Shown here: positions 27,713-37,066 of the stretch, in pieces | Numbering within the stretch: the first letter of the stretch is position 1 | Layout: each line of letters opens with the position of its first letter | From: Ureibacillus sinduriensis BLB-1 = JCM 15800 | GTDB lineage: Bacteria; Bacillota; Bacilli; Bacillales_A; Planococcaceae | Direction of reading: 5' to 3' | NCBI RefSeq assembly: GCF_000772955.1 | Contig: NZ_JPVO01000055.1 | Coordinates: 496,001 to 560,000 of the forward strand | Length of the DNA stretch: 64,000 nucleotides | The notes under the pieces: generated by a model | Seen by the model: only the letters and a program-made list of their open reading frames with translations | Database searches by the model: none | What the model was told of the DNA's origin: nothing | Translations under genes and position numbers: made by a program

Positions 27713-29191
27713 ATAGGCGAAGAAATCTTTCATCAAATAGCGGAAAGAACGAATGGGGACGTATATATCGGTGTTGTAGGGCCTGTAAGAGTTGGTAAGT
27801 CTACTTTTGTGAAGAAAATGATGGAGTCGGTTGTGCTCCCGAATATCGTAAACGATGAAGATCGCAAAAGAGCACTGGACGAGCTGCCTCAAAGTTCACC
27901 GGGTCCTGTTATTATGACTGCTGAGCCGAAGTTTGTTCCTGCACAGGGAACAGAAATTACAATTGGTGAAAGCGAAATACCGTTCCGTATTCGTTTTGCA
28001 GACTGTGTTGGGTATGTAATTGATGGGGTAAGGGGCTACGAGGATGAGGACGGTCCAAAATACGTCCATACGCCATGGCATTCAGAAGCCATTCCATTTG
28101 AAGAAGCAGCGAAGATCGGTACGGATAAGGTCATTCGCGACCATGCGAATATCGGTGTTGTCGTAACGACAGATGGCTCGGTTAATGGCATTAGCCGGCA
28201 AGCTGCCGAAGTAGCAGAAGAACAAATTGTTCAACAACTGAAAGAAATTGGGAAACCGTTTGTTATTGTGTTGAACTGTCAAATGCCGACACACAATAAC
28301 ACAATGGCCCTTCGTCATGAGTTACTCGAAAGATACGAGGTTCCGGTTATCCCGGTTGCAATTGATCAAATGAATACCAAGGATATGGAATATATCCTTC
28401 AAGAAGCACTATATGAGTTCCCTATTGAAGATATCGAGGTGGAGAAACCAGATTGGCTGGATGTATTGGATTATACGCATCCGTTGAATGTCACGCTCTC
28501 AGATGCAGTAGGGAATGTGTTGGACTCGGTAACAAAGATCCGTGATGTGTCCCAGGCAGCTTCAGAGTTGCGTGAGATTGATTTTGTAGAAGAAAGTGAA
28601 ATTGAACGTGTCGATGCTGGTTTAGGTGTAGCAACAGTACGTGTAACGTTGAAACCGGAAATTTATAAAGCTGTATGTAATGAATGGTTGGACGCACCGA
28701 TCGATACAAAAAAGGATTGGTTGCTCTTCATTAAAGAAGCGGCAGAAGCGAAGCAAGCGCAAAGAAGATTCCGCGAAGCGATTGATGAAGCAAGTGATAA
28801 TGGATATGGTATCTCTCTACCGACATTGGAAGAATTCCAGCCGAGCGAACCAGAAATCATTAAACAAAATAATTTCTATGGGGTCCGCATGAAAGCAAGT
28901 GCACCTTCTTACCATATTATCCGTGTCGATATGGAAACGGAATTTGCGCCTTTAATCGGAACGGAATTCTATGCAAATCAATTACTAAAAGACTTGCAGT
29001 ATTCATATAAGCATGACCGAGATCAATTATGGCAAACGCAGCTATTCGGCACTACGCTCCATGAAGTGCTTCAAGAGGGAATTCGTTATAAAATGAATGC
29101 TGTTCCTCCAAGTGCCAAAAAGAGAATGCGCCAAACGATTGAGAGAATGGTGAATGAAGGCGAACGTGGTTTAGTAACATTCATAATCTAG
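27713..29191 (+). CDS. spoIVA: Stage IV sporulation protein A, with apparent ATA start codon
   Basis: About 492 residues, the normal SpoIVA length. It is the ATPase that polymerises on the forespore surface and anchors the coat. The Walker A is GPVRVGKST near residue 26, IMTAEPKFVP is conserved, and the C-terminal segment ends EGERGLVTFII. In-frame coding clearly begins upstream of the first ATG (27809): the peptide IFHQIAERTNGDVYIGVVG matches SpoIVA N-termini. Between the upstream in-frame stop (27683) and the Walker A there is no ATG, GTG or TTG. ATA 27713 lies 6 nt after AAAGGAGGA and fits the family start, so it is taken as the start. A sequencing error is the alternative. Confidence 0.9.
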   Translation: MGEEIFHQIAERTNGDVYIGVVGPVRVGKSTFVKKMMESVVLPNIVNDEDRKRALDELPQSSPGPVIMTAEPKFVPAQGTEITIGESEIPFRIRFADCVGYVIDGVRGYEDEDGPKYVHTPWHSEAIPFEEAAKIGTDKVIRDHANIGVVVTTDGSVNGISRQAAEVAEEQIVQQLKEIGKPFVIVLNCQMPTHNNTMALRHELLERYEVPVIPVAIDQMNTKDMEYILQEALYEFPIEDIEVEKPDWLDVLDYTHPLNVTLSDAVGNVLDSVTKIRDVSQAASELREIDFVEESEIERVDAGLGVATVRVTLKPEIYKAVCNEWLDAPIDTKKDWLLFIKEAAEAKQAQRRFREAIDEASDNGYGISLPTLEEFQPSEPEIIKQNNFYGVRMKASAPSYHIIRVDMETEFAPLIGTEFYANQLLKDLQYSYKHDRDQLWQTQLFGTTLHEVLQEGIRYKMNAVPPSAKKRMRQTIERMVNEGERGLVTFII

Positions 29192-29427
29192 GAATAATCG
29201 CTTCATTACCACAGTTAGGTGAATATTTATGCACTTATATCTTTAGTTACATCTCGTGGTAGCATAGGAGTGGTATGGTAAGCTTCTGGATTAATTCGAA
29301 AGAAATGTTTTCTGAAAGTAGCTAAGGGCGAATTTTAAGGGGATTTTAACATTCCATCTGAACTTAGTAGCCTAATGCCAACGTGTAACCTTAATGTATA
29401 AAATGAATAAAAATGGTATAAATTAGG
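29192..29427 (+). other. Gap between spoIVA and hbs; no gene recognised
   Basis: Nothing coding is supported on either strand. A terminator follows at 29428-29465 and a second spacer runs to the hbs ribosome-binding site. The long spacing to hbs fits strong independent transcription of hbs. Confidence 0.4.
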
Positions 29428-29466
29428 AACAGGACTTTTCATTTACCAGGTGAAAAGTCCTGTTAT
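29428..29466 (+). terminator. Terminator between spoIVA and hbs
   Basis: AACAGGACTTTTCA and TGAAAAGTCCTGTT pair (14 bp), followed by ATTTATG. It probably ends spoIVA transcription. Confidence 0.8.
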
Positions 29467-29596
29467 TTATGTTTTGAATGAAAAAAACCGTGCTATTGTT
29501 GAAAAACATGGATAAATACAGTTGCACAGGGATTTTCTATATGTTAATCTTTTTACATGATTTAGGTTCATGACCCTTTGAGAGGAGGTGAATGGT

Positions 29597-29869
29597 GTGA
29601 ATAAAACAGAATTAGTAAACTCTGTTGCTGAAGCTGCAGGTCTTTCGAAAAAAGACGCTTCTAAAGCAGTTGAAGCTGTATTTGATACAATTCAAGATGC
29701 TCTTGCAAAGGGTGACAAAGTACAATTAATTGGTTTTGGTAACTTCGAAGTACGTGAACGTGCCGCTCGTAAAGGGCGTAACCCACAAACAGGTAAAGAA
29801 ATCGAAATCGCTGCTAGCAAGGTACCTGCGTTTAAACCAGGTAAAGCTCTTAAAGATGCTGTAAAATAA
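29597..29869 (+). CDS. hbs: DNA-binding protein HU (HBsu)
   Basis: 90 residues, the bacterial histone-like [45 protein letters not shown] (beta-arm) and [14 protein letters not shown] are all characteristic. It bends and compacts DNA as a dimer. The start is GTG 29597, giving MNKTEL as in HBsu; GGAGGTG lies at the right distance. The upstream GTG 29588 would add three residues and sits inside the ribosome-binding site. Confidence 0.97.
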   Translation: MNKTELVNSVAEAAGLSKKDASKAVEAVFDTIQDALAKGDKVQLIGFGNFEVRERAARKGRNPQTGKEIEIAASKVPAFKPGKALKDAVK

Positions 29870-29891
29870 TCAAAGCGTCTAGCAGTTACAT

Positions 29892-29932
29892 AGAGCAGTC
29901 GTCATGGACAAGCATGATGGCTGCTCTTTTTA
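29892..29932 (+). terminator. Terminator after hbs
   Basis: AGAGCAGTCGTCATG and CATGATGGCTGCTCT pair with two mismatches or wobbles, followed by TTTTTA. Confidence 0.88.
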
Positions 29933-30148
29933 CTTGTTGAAAAACTTGTTATAATAATGTTTTGTAGGTTTCTCACATCTATGTGCGAAGTTCAAATAAT
30001 GGGTGGATCCATAATAACGGTAAATAACTAAAATAAATACATACATAACACTTAATATGTCGAACGAAAGGCTATTTTGCGTAAAGGGGAAGGATGTGCT
30101 ACGATTCTTTTGAGTAGCGACTGTCCGTTTTAACTAGGAGGAAGAAAG

Positions 30149-30718
30149 ATGTCGAAAGTAGATTTAGAAAAAATAGAAGAAGCTGTAAAAATGATATTGG
30201 AAGCTGTCGGCGAAGATGTCGAACGTGAGGGACTGCTGGATACCCCTCAACGAGTTTCTAAAATGTATGCTGAAATGTTTAGTGGAATAGATGAAGATCC
30301 GAGAGAATTTTTCAGTACAGTATTCCATGAAAATCATGAAGAACTAGTATTAGTGAAAGATATTCCGTTTTATTCTATGTGCGAGCATCACCTTGTTCCA
30401 TTTTATGGGAAAGCCCATATCGCTTATTTGCCTCAAGGAGGCAAAGTTGCAGGGTTGAGCAAGCTCGGCAGATGTGTCGAATCTGTAGCTCGAAGACCTC
30501 AGTTGCAGGAAAGAATCACATCGACAGTGGCAGATACACTTATGGAAATGCTGGAGCCTTATGGTGTGTACGTGGTAATCGAAGCAGAGCACATGTGCAT
30601 GACAATGCGGGGATTAAAAAAACCTGGCTCCAAAACAGTTACTTCAGTGGCACGTGGTGTTTATGCCGAAAATGACGTTTTGCGAAGAGAAGTAATTTCA
30701 TTTATTCAAATGTCTTAA
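30149..30718 (+). CDS. folE: GTP cyclohydrolase I (MtrA)
   Basis: 189 residues. It converts GTP to dihydroneopterin triphosphate, the first step of tetrahydrofolate synthesis. Zinc ligands are seen in MCEHHLVPF (Cys and His near residue 75) and MCMTMRG (near residue 150); GKAHIAYLP and GLSKLGR are conserved. In B. subtilis it forms the mtrAB operon with TRAP; here 269 bp separate the two genes. RBS AGGAGGAAG. Confidence 0.97.
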   Translation: MSKVDLEKIEEAVKMILEAVGEDVEREGLLDTPQRVSKMYAEMFSGIDEDPREFFSTVFHENHEELVLVKDIPFYSMCEHHLVPFYGKAHIAYLPQGGKVAGLSKLGRCVESVARRPQLQERITSTVADTLMEMLEPYGVYVVIEAEHMCMTMRGLKKPGSKTVTSVARGVYAENDVLRREVISFIQMS

Positions 30719-30826
30719 AACTATAGTTTTAATATGATATGATGTACAAGAAAATGTTTTAACTTCATTCTAGAAGAAACGTATTGGACATGGGGCTAAT
30801 AGAGAGAGGGAGTTGGATAAAAGCTT

Positions 30827-30957
30827 CCGCAACCATGCGGACATTTGCTGACTTCACCTGCATCGTGCAGGCCTCGAGCTCGGGTAAAACCCTTGGCGCA
30901 AATATTTTGGCTATGGTGACGAAAAGAAATATTTAAACGACTGTCGAAATAGCCAGG
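30827..30957 (+). ncRNA. Candidate structured leader RNA of mtrB
   Basis: A GC-rich island in an AT-rich spacer. It holds hairpins CCGCA/TGCGG (30827-30840), CCTGCA/TGCAGG (30857-30871) and GGGT/ACCC (about 30883-30892), then two crossing pairings: AAATATT (30900) with AATATTT (30928), and TGGCTAT (30908) with ATAGCCA (30949). These would form a pseudoknot or two alternative folds. I recognise no known riboswitch class. A 49-codon ORF (ATG 30790 to TAA 30939) overlaps it but has no good ribosome-binding site. Confidence 0.4.
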
Positions 30958-30987
30958 CATAATTTGATTTTGAGGAGACAAAACAAG

Positions 30988-31209
30988 ATGACTCAACCTG
31001 ATTATATTATTATTGAAGCTCAAGAAGATGGCGTACATGTAATAGGTTTGACACGCGGTACGGATACTAAATTCCATCATTCCGAAAAATTGGATACTGG
31101 GGAAGTAATGATCGCCCAGTTTACGGAACATACATCTGCAATGAAAATTCGTGGAAAAGCAAAGATTTTTTCGTCACATGGCACGATTGAAAGTGGATCG
31201 AAAAAGTAA
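30988..31209 (+). CDS. mtrB: trp RNA-binding attenuation protein TRAP
   Basis: 73 residues. [39 protein letters not shown] in parts match TRAP closely: the Thr/His/Gly residues that hold tryptophan and the Lys/Glu/Arg (KFHHSEK, MKIRG) that hold GAG/UAG RNA repeats are present. Eleven subunits form a ring that binds trp mRNA when tryptophan is bound. Start ATG 30988 follows GAGGAGAC. The upstream in-frame ORF has no signal. Its main target, the trp operon, is missing from the usual place at 38.5 kb. Confidence 0.96.
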   Translation: MTQPDYIIIEAQEDGVHVIGLTRGTDTKFHHSEKLDTGEVMIAQFTEHTSAMKIRGKAKIFSSHGTIESGSKK

Positions 31210-31346
31210 TATTTAAATGTTTTTTTACACAAAATGACTAACAGTAATTGTTATATACGAAAGTTAATTTAATTTGTATTGGTGAACCAAACGAAACAAT
31301 GCAATGGAGCCACACATTGCACTTTAAGTAGAATGGAGTAATTTCT

Positions 31347-32117
31347 ATGGATGCAACATACATTCAACAGTCAATTGAACAATTAAAAACAAATATTTTC
31401 ATGCATGTTCGTCATAGAACTTTGATTCAACATACGGGATCACCAGTGCTCGATGAAAATCAATTGTTTTATTTGTTATTACCATTTCTAAATGGAGAAA
31501 AGTGGGATGAGCAAATTTTTGAGAGTGCGATTACGGTAGGTATCGTTCATGCTTCACTAAACGAACACGATAAAATTAGCGAAAAAAATGCAACTAGTAA
31601 GGAACAGCAGCTTACAGTTCTTTCGGGTGATTATTATAGTGGACGTTATTATGAGATTTTGGCGCATTCCGGCAACATTTCTCTCATTCGACAGCTTTCT
31701 GAAGGGATCGTGAGCCGGTGTGAGCATCAAATTAAGCAATATGAAGCATCACAATACACGATCAATGAGTGGTATCAAGTTATTTCCGTCATTCAAACAG
31801 AGCTGATTAAGCGTTTTTATCAAGTATACGAGTATGAACAATATGGTTCATTTATGCATACGGGTTTATTATTGCTTCAATTGCAGAAGGAACTTCAACT
31901 GCATCAATCCGGTACAACTTCAAACCTGTTTGCTAAAATGCAGGATAGTGTTCTGGGGGAAGAAGGTTCAATTGAGTTAATCATCCAAAAAGAAATTGAT
32001 TCTCTCAAAAGCTTGTTAAACGAAAATATCAGGACGTCCACAATATTAAAGGACGACTTAAAGTTATACATACAGCATCAAGTTGCGTTAAATGAGAAAG
32101 TAACGCGGGAAAGGTAA
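31347..32117 (+). CDS. hepS: Heptaprenyl diphosphate synthase component 1 (HepS)
   Basis: 256 residues. This small, poorly conserved subunit pairs with HepT to make the C35 side chain of menaquinone-7. The assignment rests on position (mtrB-hepS-menG-hepT), size and the helical composition typical of HEPPP synthase subunit 1 (segment [19 protein letters not shown]). It lacks the DDxxD catalytic motifs, as expected for the regulatory subunit. It ends 7 bp before menG. Confidence 0.85.
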   Translation: MDATYIQQSIEQLKTNIFMHVRHRTLIQHTGSPVLDENQLFYLLLPFLNGEKWDEQIFESAITVGIVHASLNEHDKISEKNATSKEQQLTVLSGDYYSGRYYEILAHSGNISLIRQLSEGIVSRCEHQIKQYEASQYTINEWYQVISVIQTELIKRFYQVYEYEQYGSFMHTGLLLLQLQKELQLHQSGTTSNLFAKMQDSVLGEEGSIELIIQKEIDSLKSLLNENIRTSTILKDDLKLYIQHQVALNEKVTRER

Positions 32118-32124
32118 TGAAAAA

Positions 32125-32829
32125 ATGGCTAAATCGAAAGAACAACACGTACACGAAGTTTTTGAGAACATATCAGATAGCTATGACAAAATGAATTCAG
32201 TAATTAGCTTTCAACTGCATGTAAAGTGGCGTGAGGACACGATGAAACGAATGGCTGTTGAACCAGGTTCCAAATGTCTGGATGTTTGTTGTGGTACAGC
32301 CGACTGGACAGTAGCGCTTGCAAAGGCAACTGGGGAAACAGGTGTCGTGAAAGGCTTGGACTTCAGTAAAAATATGCTGAAAGTTGGGGAGAACAAAGTT
32401 AAACCTTATCCTCAGGTCGAATTGATTCACGGCAATGCCATGGAACTCCCATTCGAAGATGATACATTTGATTATGTAACGATCGGATTCGGTTTACGCA
32501 ATGTTCCGGATTATATGCAAGTCTTGAAAGAAATGAACCGAGTGTTGAAGCCTGGTGGGATGGCTGTGTGTCTGGAGACATCACAATCCGAAATTCCAGT
32601 ATACAGACAATTATTTAGATTCTATTTCAACCACATCATGCCATTATTCGGAAAGCTATTTGCAAAAAGCTATAAAGAATATTCATGGTTGCAGGAGTCC
32701 GCAAATGATTTCCCAGGGATGAAAAAGTTAGCGAAAATGTTCGAGGAAGCAAACTTTGAAAAAGTAACATATAAGCCGTATAGTGGTGGGGCTTCCGCTA
32801 TGCATATGGGCTTTAAAAAAGAAAACTAG
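32125..32829 (+). CDS. menG: Demethylmenaquinone methyltransferase
   Basis: 234 residues, UbiE/MenG family. The SAM-binding motif I is [14 protein letters not shown] (near residue 50), followed by GLDFSKNML, and the family signatures [10 protein letters not shown] at the N-terminus and FGLRNVPDY in the middle. It methylates demethylmenaquinone in the last step of menaquinone synthesis. It sits between the two subunit genes of heptaprenyl diphosphate synthase in one operon (spacings 7 and 18 bp). Confidence 0.97.
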   Translation: MAKSKEQHVHEVFENISDSYDKMNSVISFQLHVKWREDTMKRMAVEPGSKCLDVCCGTADWTVALAKATGETGVVKGLDFSKNMLKVGENKVKPYPQVELIHGNAMELPFEDDTFDYVTIGFGLRNVPDYMQVLKEMNRVLKPGGMAVCLETSQSEIPVYRQLFRFYFNHIMPLFGKLFAKSYKEYSWLQESANDFPGMKKLAKMFEEANFEKVTYKPYSGGASAMHMGFKKEN

Positions 32830-32847
32830 GGGGAGAAGGGTTCGCGC

Positions 32848-33822
32848 GTGGAAAAGATGAAGCTAACATTACTTTATTCCGATTTGAAATCGGATATAGA
32901 CATCATCGAAAAAGAATTAGAAACTGCGTTAAACTCGTCTTCACACTTGATAAATGACGCCTCTCTCCATTTGTTGCAGGCTGGCGGCAAACGGATTCGC
33001 CCTGTTTTTGTCTTAATGAGTGCAAAATTTGGGCAGTATAATATCGATCAAATCAAAAATATTGCCGTACCGCTGGAGTTAATTCATATGGCATCACTTG
33101 TACATGATGATGTTATTGATGATTCGGATTTGAGAAGGGGTAGGCATACTGTAAAAGCGCAATGGAATAACCGTGTTGCCATGTATACCGGCGACTTTAT
33201 TTTTGCAAGGGCTTTAGAGTATGTGACATCTATCGACAATGTAAAAGTTCATCAAATTTTAGCCAAAACAATGGTTGAAATTTGTAATGGTGAAGTTATT
33301 CAAATTGAAGATAAGTTTCGTAACAATCAAAACCTAAAAGATTATTTCCGCCGTATAAAGCGAAAAACAGCATTGCTTATTGAATCAAGCTGTGAACTTG
33401 GGGCTGTCGTTGGTGGACTTGATGTTAAAAACGTAAGACGTTTAAAACGATTTGGCTATTTTGTAGGGATGAGCTATCAAATTGTCGATGACATTTTGGA
33501 TTTCACTGCAACGGATAAAGAGCTGGGCAAACCTGCTGGAAGCGATTTACTTCAGGGCAACATTACGTTGCCTATTCTATTGCTTAAAGATCATCCCACG
33601 ATTTTGCGTTTTGTTGAAAAAGCAAGCAAAGGTAGTGTATCGGAATCGGATCGAATGGAAATGTTAAAGGTGGTTCGCAATTCTGATGCAATCAAGAAAG
33701 CGATTGCTTTAAGTAATCAGTATTTGAGAAAAGCGTTAAAAGAAGTGGACGCTTTACCGAACCACCCTATGAAGAAAAAACTAAGAGACGTGGCTTTATT
33801 TATTGGGAAACGTAAATTTTAA
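32848..33822 (+). CDS. hepT: Heptaprenyl diphosphate synthase component 2 (HepT)
   Basis: 324 residues, the catalytic subunit of a trans-prenyltransferase. The first Asp-rich motif is HDDVIDDSDLRRG (near residue 90) and the second is DDILDF (near 213); GGKRIRP binds isopentenyl diphosphate and Lys/Gly-rich KELGKPAGSDLLQGN is conserved. GTG 32848 has GGGGGAGAAGGG at a good distance; ATG 32857 is too far. With HepS it makes the menaquinone-7 side chain. Confidence 0.95.
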   Translation: MEKMKLTLLYSDLKSDIDIIEKELETALNSSSHLINDASLHLLQAGGKRIRPVFVLMSAKFGQYNIDQIKNIAVPLELIHMASLVHDDVIDDSDLRRGRHTVKAQWNNRVAMYTGDFIFARALEYVTSIDNVKVHQILAKTMVEICNGEVIQIEDKFRNNQNLKDYFRRIKRKTALLIESSCELGAVVGGLDVKNVRRLKRFGYFVGMSYQIVDDILDFTATDKELGKPAGSDLLQGNITLPILLLKDHPTILRFVEKASKGSVSESDRMEMLKVVRNSDAIKKAIALSNQYLRKALKEVDALPNHPMKKKLRDVALFIGKRKF

Positions 33823-33932
33823 ACAAAAATAACAAGGTTTTAATAGTAAAAGTTGATGTATTCCGGTTCTTTTGGTAATATTTATCGGTAGGTGTAACGC
33901 CTTTAGACAAACTTAAGGAGTGTTTTATAATT

Positions 33933-34349
33933 ATGGCAATCGAAAAAACTTTTTTAATGATTAAACCAGACGGAGTAAAACGTCAAGTAATCGGAGATAT
34001 CGTGAACCGTTTTGAACGTCGTGGGTTCGAATTAAAAGGTGCTAAACTAATGGTAGCTTCACGTGAAGTTGCTGAAGCTCATTATGCAGAACATGCGGAC
34101 AAACCATTCTTTGGCGAATTAGTTGACTTTATCACTTCAGGTCCTGTATTCGCTATGGTATGGGAAGGCGAAAGCGCAATTTCATTAGCCCGTACGATGA
34201 TGGGTGCTACAAAACCAGCTGATTCTCAACCAGGAACGATCCGTGGTGACTTCGCTACTACAATTTCTGAAAACATAATTCACGGTTCAGATTCAGCAGA
34301 GTCTGCAGAACGTGAAATTGGCTTATGGTTCGGCGGAGAATTAGCTTAA
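33933..34349 (+). CDS. ndk: Nucleoside diphosphate kinase
   Basis: 138 residues. [12 protein letters not shown] at the N-terminus, the catalytic His in [12 protein letters not shown] (about residue 115), and the substrate segment RGDFAT. It balances nucleoside triphosphates using ATP. RBS AAGGAGTG. Confidence 0.97.
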   Translation: MAIEKTFLMIKPDGVKRQVIGDIVNRFERRGFELKGAKLMVASREVAEAHYAEHADKPFFGELVDFITSGPVFAMVWEGESAISLARTMMGATKPADSQPGTIRGDFATTISENIIHGSDSAESAEREIGLWFGGELA

Positions 34350-34372
34350 TTCCTGCTTTGCAATAATATGAA

Positions 34373-34413
34373 AATAAAAATAACTATTGCGCATATGCAA
34401 TAGTTATTTTTTG
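34373..34413 (+). terminator. Terminator after ndk
   Basis: AAAAATAACTATTGC and GCAATAGTTATTTTT form a perfect 15-bp stem around GCATAT, ending in TTTTTT. Confidence 0.92.
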
Positions 34414-34472
34414 GTTGTTTGGAAACAATTTCGTTGAAATTTGGTATATAATCGGTTTTGGAGGTGAAAGAA

Positions 34473-34727
34473 TTGGAAGATTACGTAATTTTAGTATTAG
34501 GAATTGTATTGATAGGTGCTGCAATACCAATCACGGCAATATTGACTAGCCATCTAAGCAAGCAATCAAAATTGAAGCTGGAAGTGCTGAAGCAAGAAAT
34601 CGAACTGGAAAAAGTGAGAAAAGAAGGATATATCATTGAAACAGAAAAGCTTCGATTAGAAATAGAACAAACTAGACAGCAATTAACATTGGATCAACCA
34701 GTCCAATTCAAGTTGGAAGATAGGTAG
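34473..34727 (+). CDS. Small membrane protein with coiled-coil tail
   Basis: About 84 residues. One membrane helix (about residues 4-27, VILVLGIVLIGAAIPITAIL) is followed by a heptad-rich coiled coil (KLEVLKQEIELEKVRKEG, ETEKLRLEIEQTRQQL). TTG 34473 has GGAGGTG at 6 nt; an upstream reading from 34458 starts inside that site. I recognise no family. It stands alone between two terminator hairpins. Confidence 0.6.
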   Translation: MEDYVILVLGIVLIGAAIPITAILTSHLSKQSKLKLEVLKQEIELEKVRKEGYIIETEKLRLEIEQTRQQLTLDQPVQFKLEDR

Positions 34728-34751
34728 TGAAAAAAGTCACTTTTTCCACCC
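34726..34751 (+). terminator. Short hairpin terminator after the coiled-coil gene
   Basis: GTGA, an A-rich loop and TCAC are followed by TTTTTCC. The stem is short, so confidence is modest. Confidence 0.45.
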
Positions 34752-34848
34752 TCTTTGGCTATGTAAAATAGTCGAAATGATATATATTTCCGATTTTCTG
34801 TATTTCCTATATAATGAAATGAGGAACTAACGAGGGGAAAGATAACCA

Positions 34849-35619
34849 ATGTCAGATTATGAACAATTTATTACTGGAATAAATAAAAAAACAGGTATCA
34901 ATTTAGCTCTCTATAAAGAAGCGCAAATGAAGAGACGATTAACTTCTCTATATGAAAAAAAGGGATATCGTGATTTTGTCGAATTCTTGCTGGCACTTGA
35001 AAGAGACCGGGATCTAATGAATGAATTTCTAGATAGGATGACAATTAATGTTTCGGAATTTTACCGTAACGGCAAACGATGGGAAATTTTGCGAAATAAA
35101 ATATTTCCGTTATTGCTTCAGTCCAATAAAAGATTGAAAATTTGGAGTGCTGCTTGTTCAACGGGGGAAGAGCCCTATACAATCTCGATGGTATTATCCG
35201 AACATTTGCCACTTTCTCAAATTCAAGTACTGGCAACAGATCTTGATGAAAATGTCATCCAGAAAGCTAAATTAGGCCTATATCCAGAACGTTCCCTTGC
35301 GGAAGTTCCAAATGATGTGAAGATGAAGTATTTCATCCAGGAAGGTTCTTTCTTTAAAGTCAAAGATGAAATTAAAAGAACGGTCAATTATAAAAAGCAT
35401 AATTTGTTGAATGATCAATACGAATCAAATTATGATCTAATTGTGTGCCGTAATGTCATGATTTATTTTACAGAGGAAGCAAAAGACCAAATATACCATA
35501 AGTTCAGCAAGGCGTTACGCCCAGGCGGGATTTTGTTCGTTGGCTCTACGGAACAAATCTTTAACCCTGCTCAATATGGCTTCGAAATTGAAGATACTTT
35601 CTTTTATCGAAAAAAATAA
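34849..35619 (+). CDS. cheR: Chemotaxis protein methyltransferase CheR
   Basis: 256 residues. The N-terminal helical CheR domain is followed by a SAM-dependent methyltransferase domain with IWSAACSTGEEPYTISM (SAM motif, about residues 100-115), ATDLDENVI and NVMIYF. It methylates Glu residues of chemoreceptors. It stands between ndk and aroC as in B. subtilis, apart from the main chemotaxis operon, and shows the organism is, or was, motile together with the PilZ protein at 21 kb. Confidence 0.96.
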   Translation: MSDYEQFITGINKKTGINLALYKEAQMKRRLTSLYEKKGYRDFVEFLLALERDRDLMNEFLDRMTINVSEFYRNGKRWEILRNKIFPLLLQSNKRLKIWSAACSTGEEPYTISMVLSEHLPLSQIQVLATDLDENVIQKAKLGLYPERSLAEVPNDVKMKYFIQEGSFFKVKDEIKRTVNYKKHNLLNDQYESNYDLIVCRNVMIYFTEEAKDQIYHKFSKALRPGGILFVGSTEQIFNPAQYGFEIEDTFFYRKK

Positions 35620-35882
35620 TTGGAATAGCCATAACATTTATTTATATGTCCTTTTAACTTCGCTTTTCGGATTGTACGGAAAGCGTATTTTACTATAAAA
35701 TGACCTTTTCTGAAGTAAGTATGAACAGGTTAAGGGATTTTTTGAGATATTGATATATAATGGAATATCTGAATATTCGGTACTATTTTGCGTGTTAATT
35801 CAAAAATAGCACTGTTTTTTGGATTGTAATATGTTATATTTAAAAATACATACTTTAGCGAGTTGAAGGGAGAAAGTGTTTT

Positions 35883-37064
35883 ATGCGTTACCTTACTGCA
35901 GGAGAGTCTCACGGACCACAATTAACCACAATAATCGAGGGTCTTCCATCCTTGCTGCCAATATCAGCAGAAGCCATCAATTATGATTTGAAACGACGTC
36001 AGGGCGGCCACGGCCGAGGAAGACGGATGCAAATAGAAACTGATACTGTCGAAATTGTAGGTGGTGTTCGTCATGGAAAAACACTGGGTTCCCCGGTTGC
36101 ATTGGTTGTTAAAAATGATGATTGGAAACATTGGACGAAAATAATGGGGGCTGAACCACTTCCCGAAGATGTTGATCCAAACGAGATCAAACGTCAAATC
36201 TCCCGCCCGCGTCCTGGGCATGCAGATTTGGTCGGTGGCATGAAGTATGGCCATAGAGATTTACGCAACGTTTTAGAGCGCTCCAGTGCCCGAGAAACAA
36301 CAGTTCGTGTAGCGGTAGGATCCGTTGCGAAGGCGTTGCTAAGAGAGTTAGGTATCTCAATTGTCGCACACGTTACAGAGATTGCCGGCATCAAGGCAGA
36401 TACAACAAAAGTGGAAGGCAAATCTGTAAATGATATCCGTAAAATAGTGGAACAGGATCCGTGTTATTGTGTTGACGCGGAAGCTTCTAGCCAAATGGTT
36501 CAAATGATTGATGATACTAAAAAAGCAGGAGACTCCATCGGTGGTGTTGTGGAAGTAATTGTTGAAGGACTCCCGGCTGGAATCGGTTCCTATGTACATT
36601 ATGATCGAAAGCTGGACGGCAGGCTTGCTCAGGCAATGTTATCGATCAATGCTTTCAAAGGTGTTGAATTTGGCATTGGATTTGAAATGGCCCGTCGCAA
36701 AGGATCGGAAGTTCACGATGAGATTCTTTGGGATGAAGTGGATGGCTATACTCGAGCAACAAACCGTCTCGGTGGTCTGGAAGGCGGAATGTCAACTGGT
36801 ATGCCGATAGTGGTTCGAGGTGTAATGAAACCAATTCCAACATTATATAAACCTTTACAAAGTGTTGATATTGAAACGAAAGAACCTTTCAAAGCAAGTG
36901 TAGAACGATCTGATAGCTGTGCAGTACCAGCGGCGTCCATTGTTGCAGAAAATGTGATCGCTTGGGAAGTGGCAAGTGTGCTAGTAAATCAGTTTCATAG
37001 TGATCAATTGCCGCAGTTGAAAGCACAGATTGAAGAAATGAGAAAATACTCAAAGGAGTTTTAA
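35883..37064 (+). CDS. aroC: Chorismate synthase
   Basis: 393 residues (aroF in B. subtilis naming). It makes chorismate from EPSP and needs reduced FMN. Family signatures: GESHGPQL near residue 8, [12 protein letters not shown] near 42 and the last signature [11 protein letters not shown] near 340. It is the first gene of the aromatic operon, with aroB starting 2 bp after it. RBS AAGGGAGAAAG. Confidence 0.98.
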   Translation: MRYLTAGESHGPQLTTIIEGLPSLLPISAEAINYDLKRRQGGHGRGRRMQIETDTVEIVGGVRHGKTLGSPVALVVKNDDWKHWTKIMGAEPLPEDVDPNEIKRQISRPRPGHADLVGGMKYGHRDLRNVLERSSARETTVRVAVGSVAKALLRELGISIVAHVTEIAGIKADTTKVEGKSVNDIRKIVEQDPCYCVDAEASSQMVQMIDDTKKAGDSIGGVVEVIVEGLPAGIGSYVHYDRKLDGRLAQAMLSINAFKGVEFGIGFEMARRKGSEVHDEILWDEVDGYTRATNRLGGLEGGMSTGMPIVVRGVMKPIPTLYKPLQSVDIETKEPFKASVERSDSCAVPAASIVAENVIAWEVASVLVNQFHSDQLPQLKAQIEEMRKYSKEF

Positions 37065-37066
37065 AA

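Noticed and set aside
27809-29191. spoIVA starting at ATG 27809
   Set aside because: This start would remove the Walker A motif and conserved N-terminus that are encoded in frame upstream.
30790-30816. TAGAGAGAGGGAG run as a TRAP-binding site
   Set aside because: Only about four GAG/UAG triplets with irregular spacing; TRAP sites have about eleven with 2-3 nt spacers.
30790-30939. 49-codon ORF with a faint HPr-like end
   Set aside because: No ribosome-binding site before ATG 30790, the HPr active-site region is missing, and the sequence overlaps strong hairpins; kept only as an alternative in a finding.
30796-31131. Minus-strand ORF of 111 codons over mtrB with KCPHGCG-like cysteines
   Set aside because: It lies antisense to a certain gene (mtrB), has no ribosome-binding site, and only three Cys in no known spacing.
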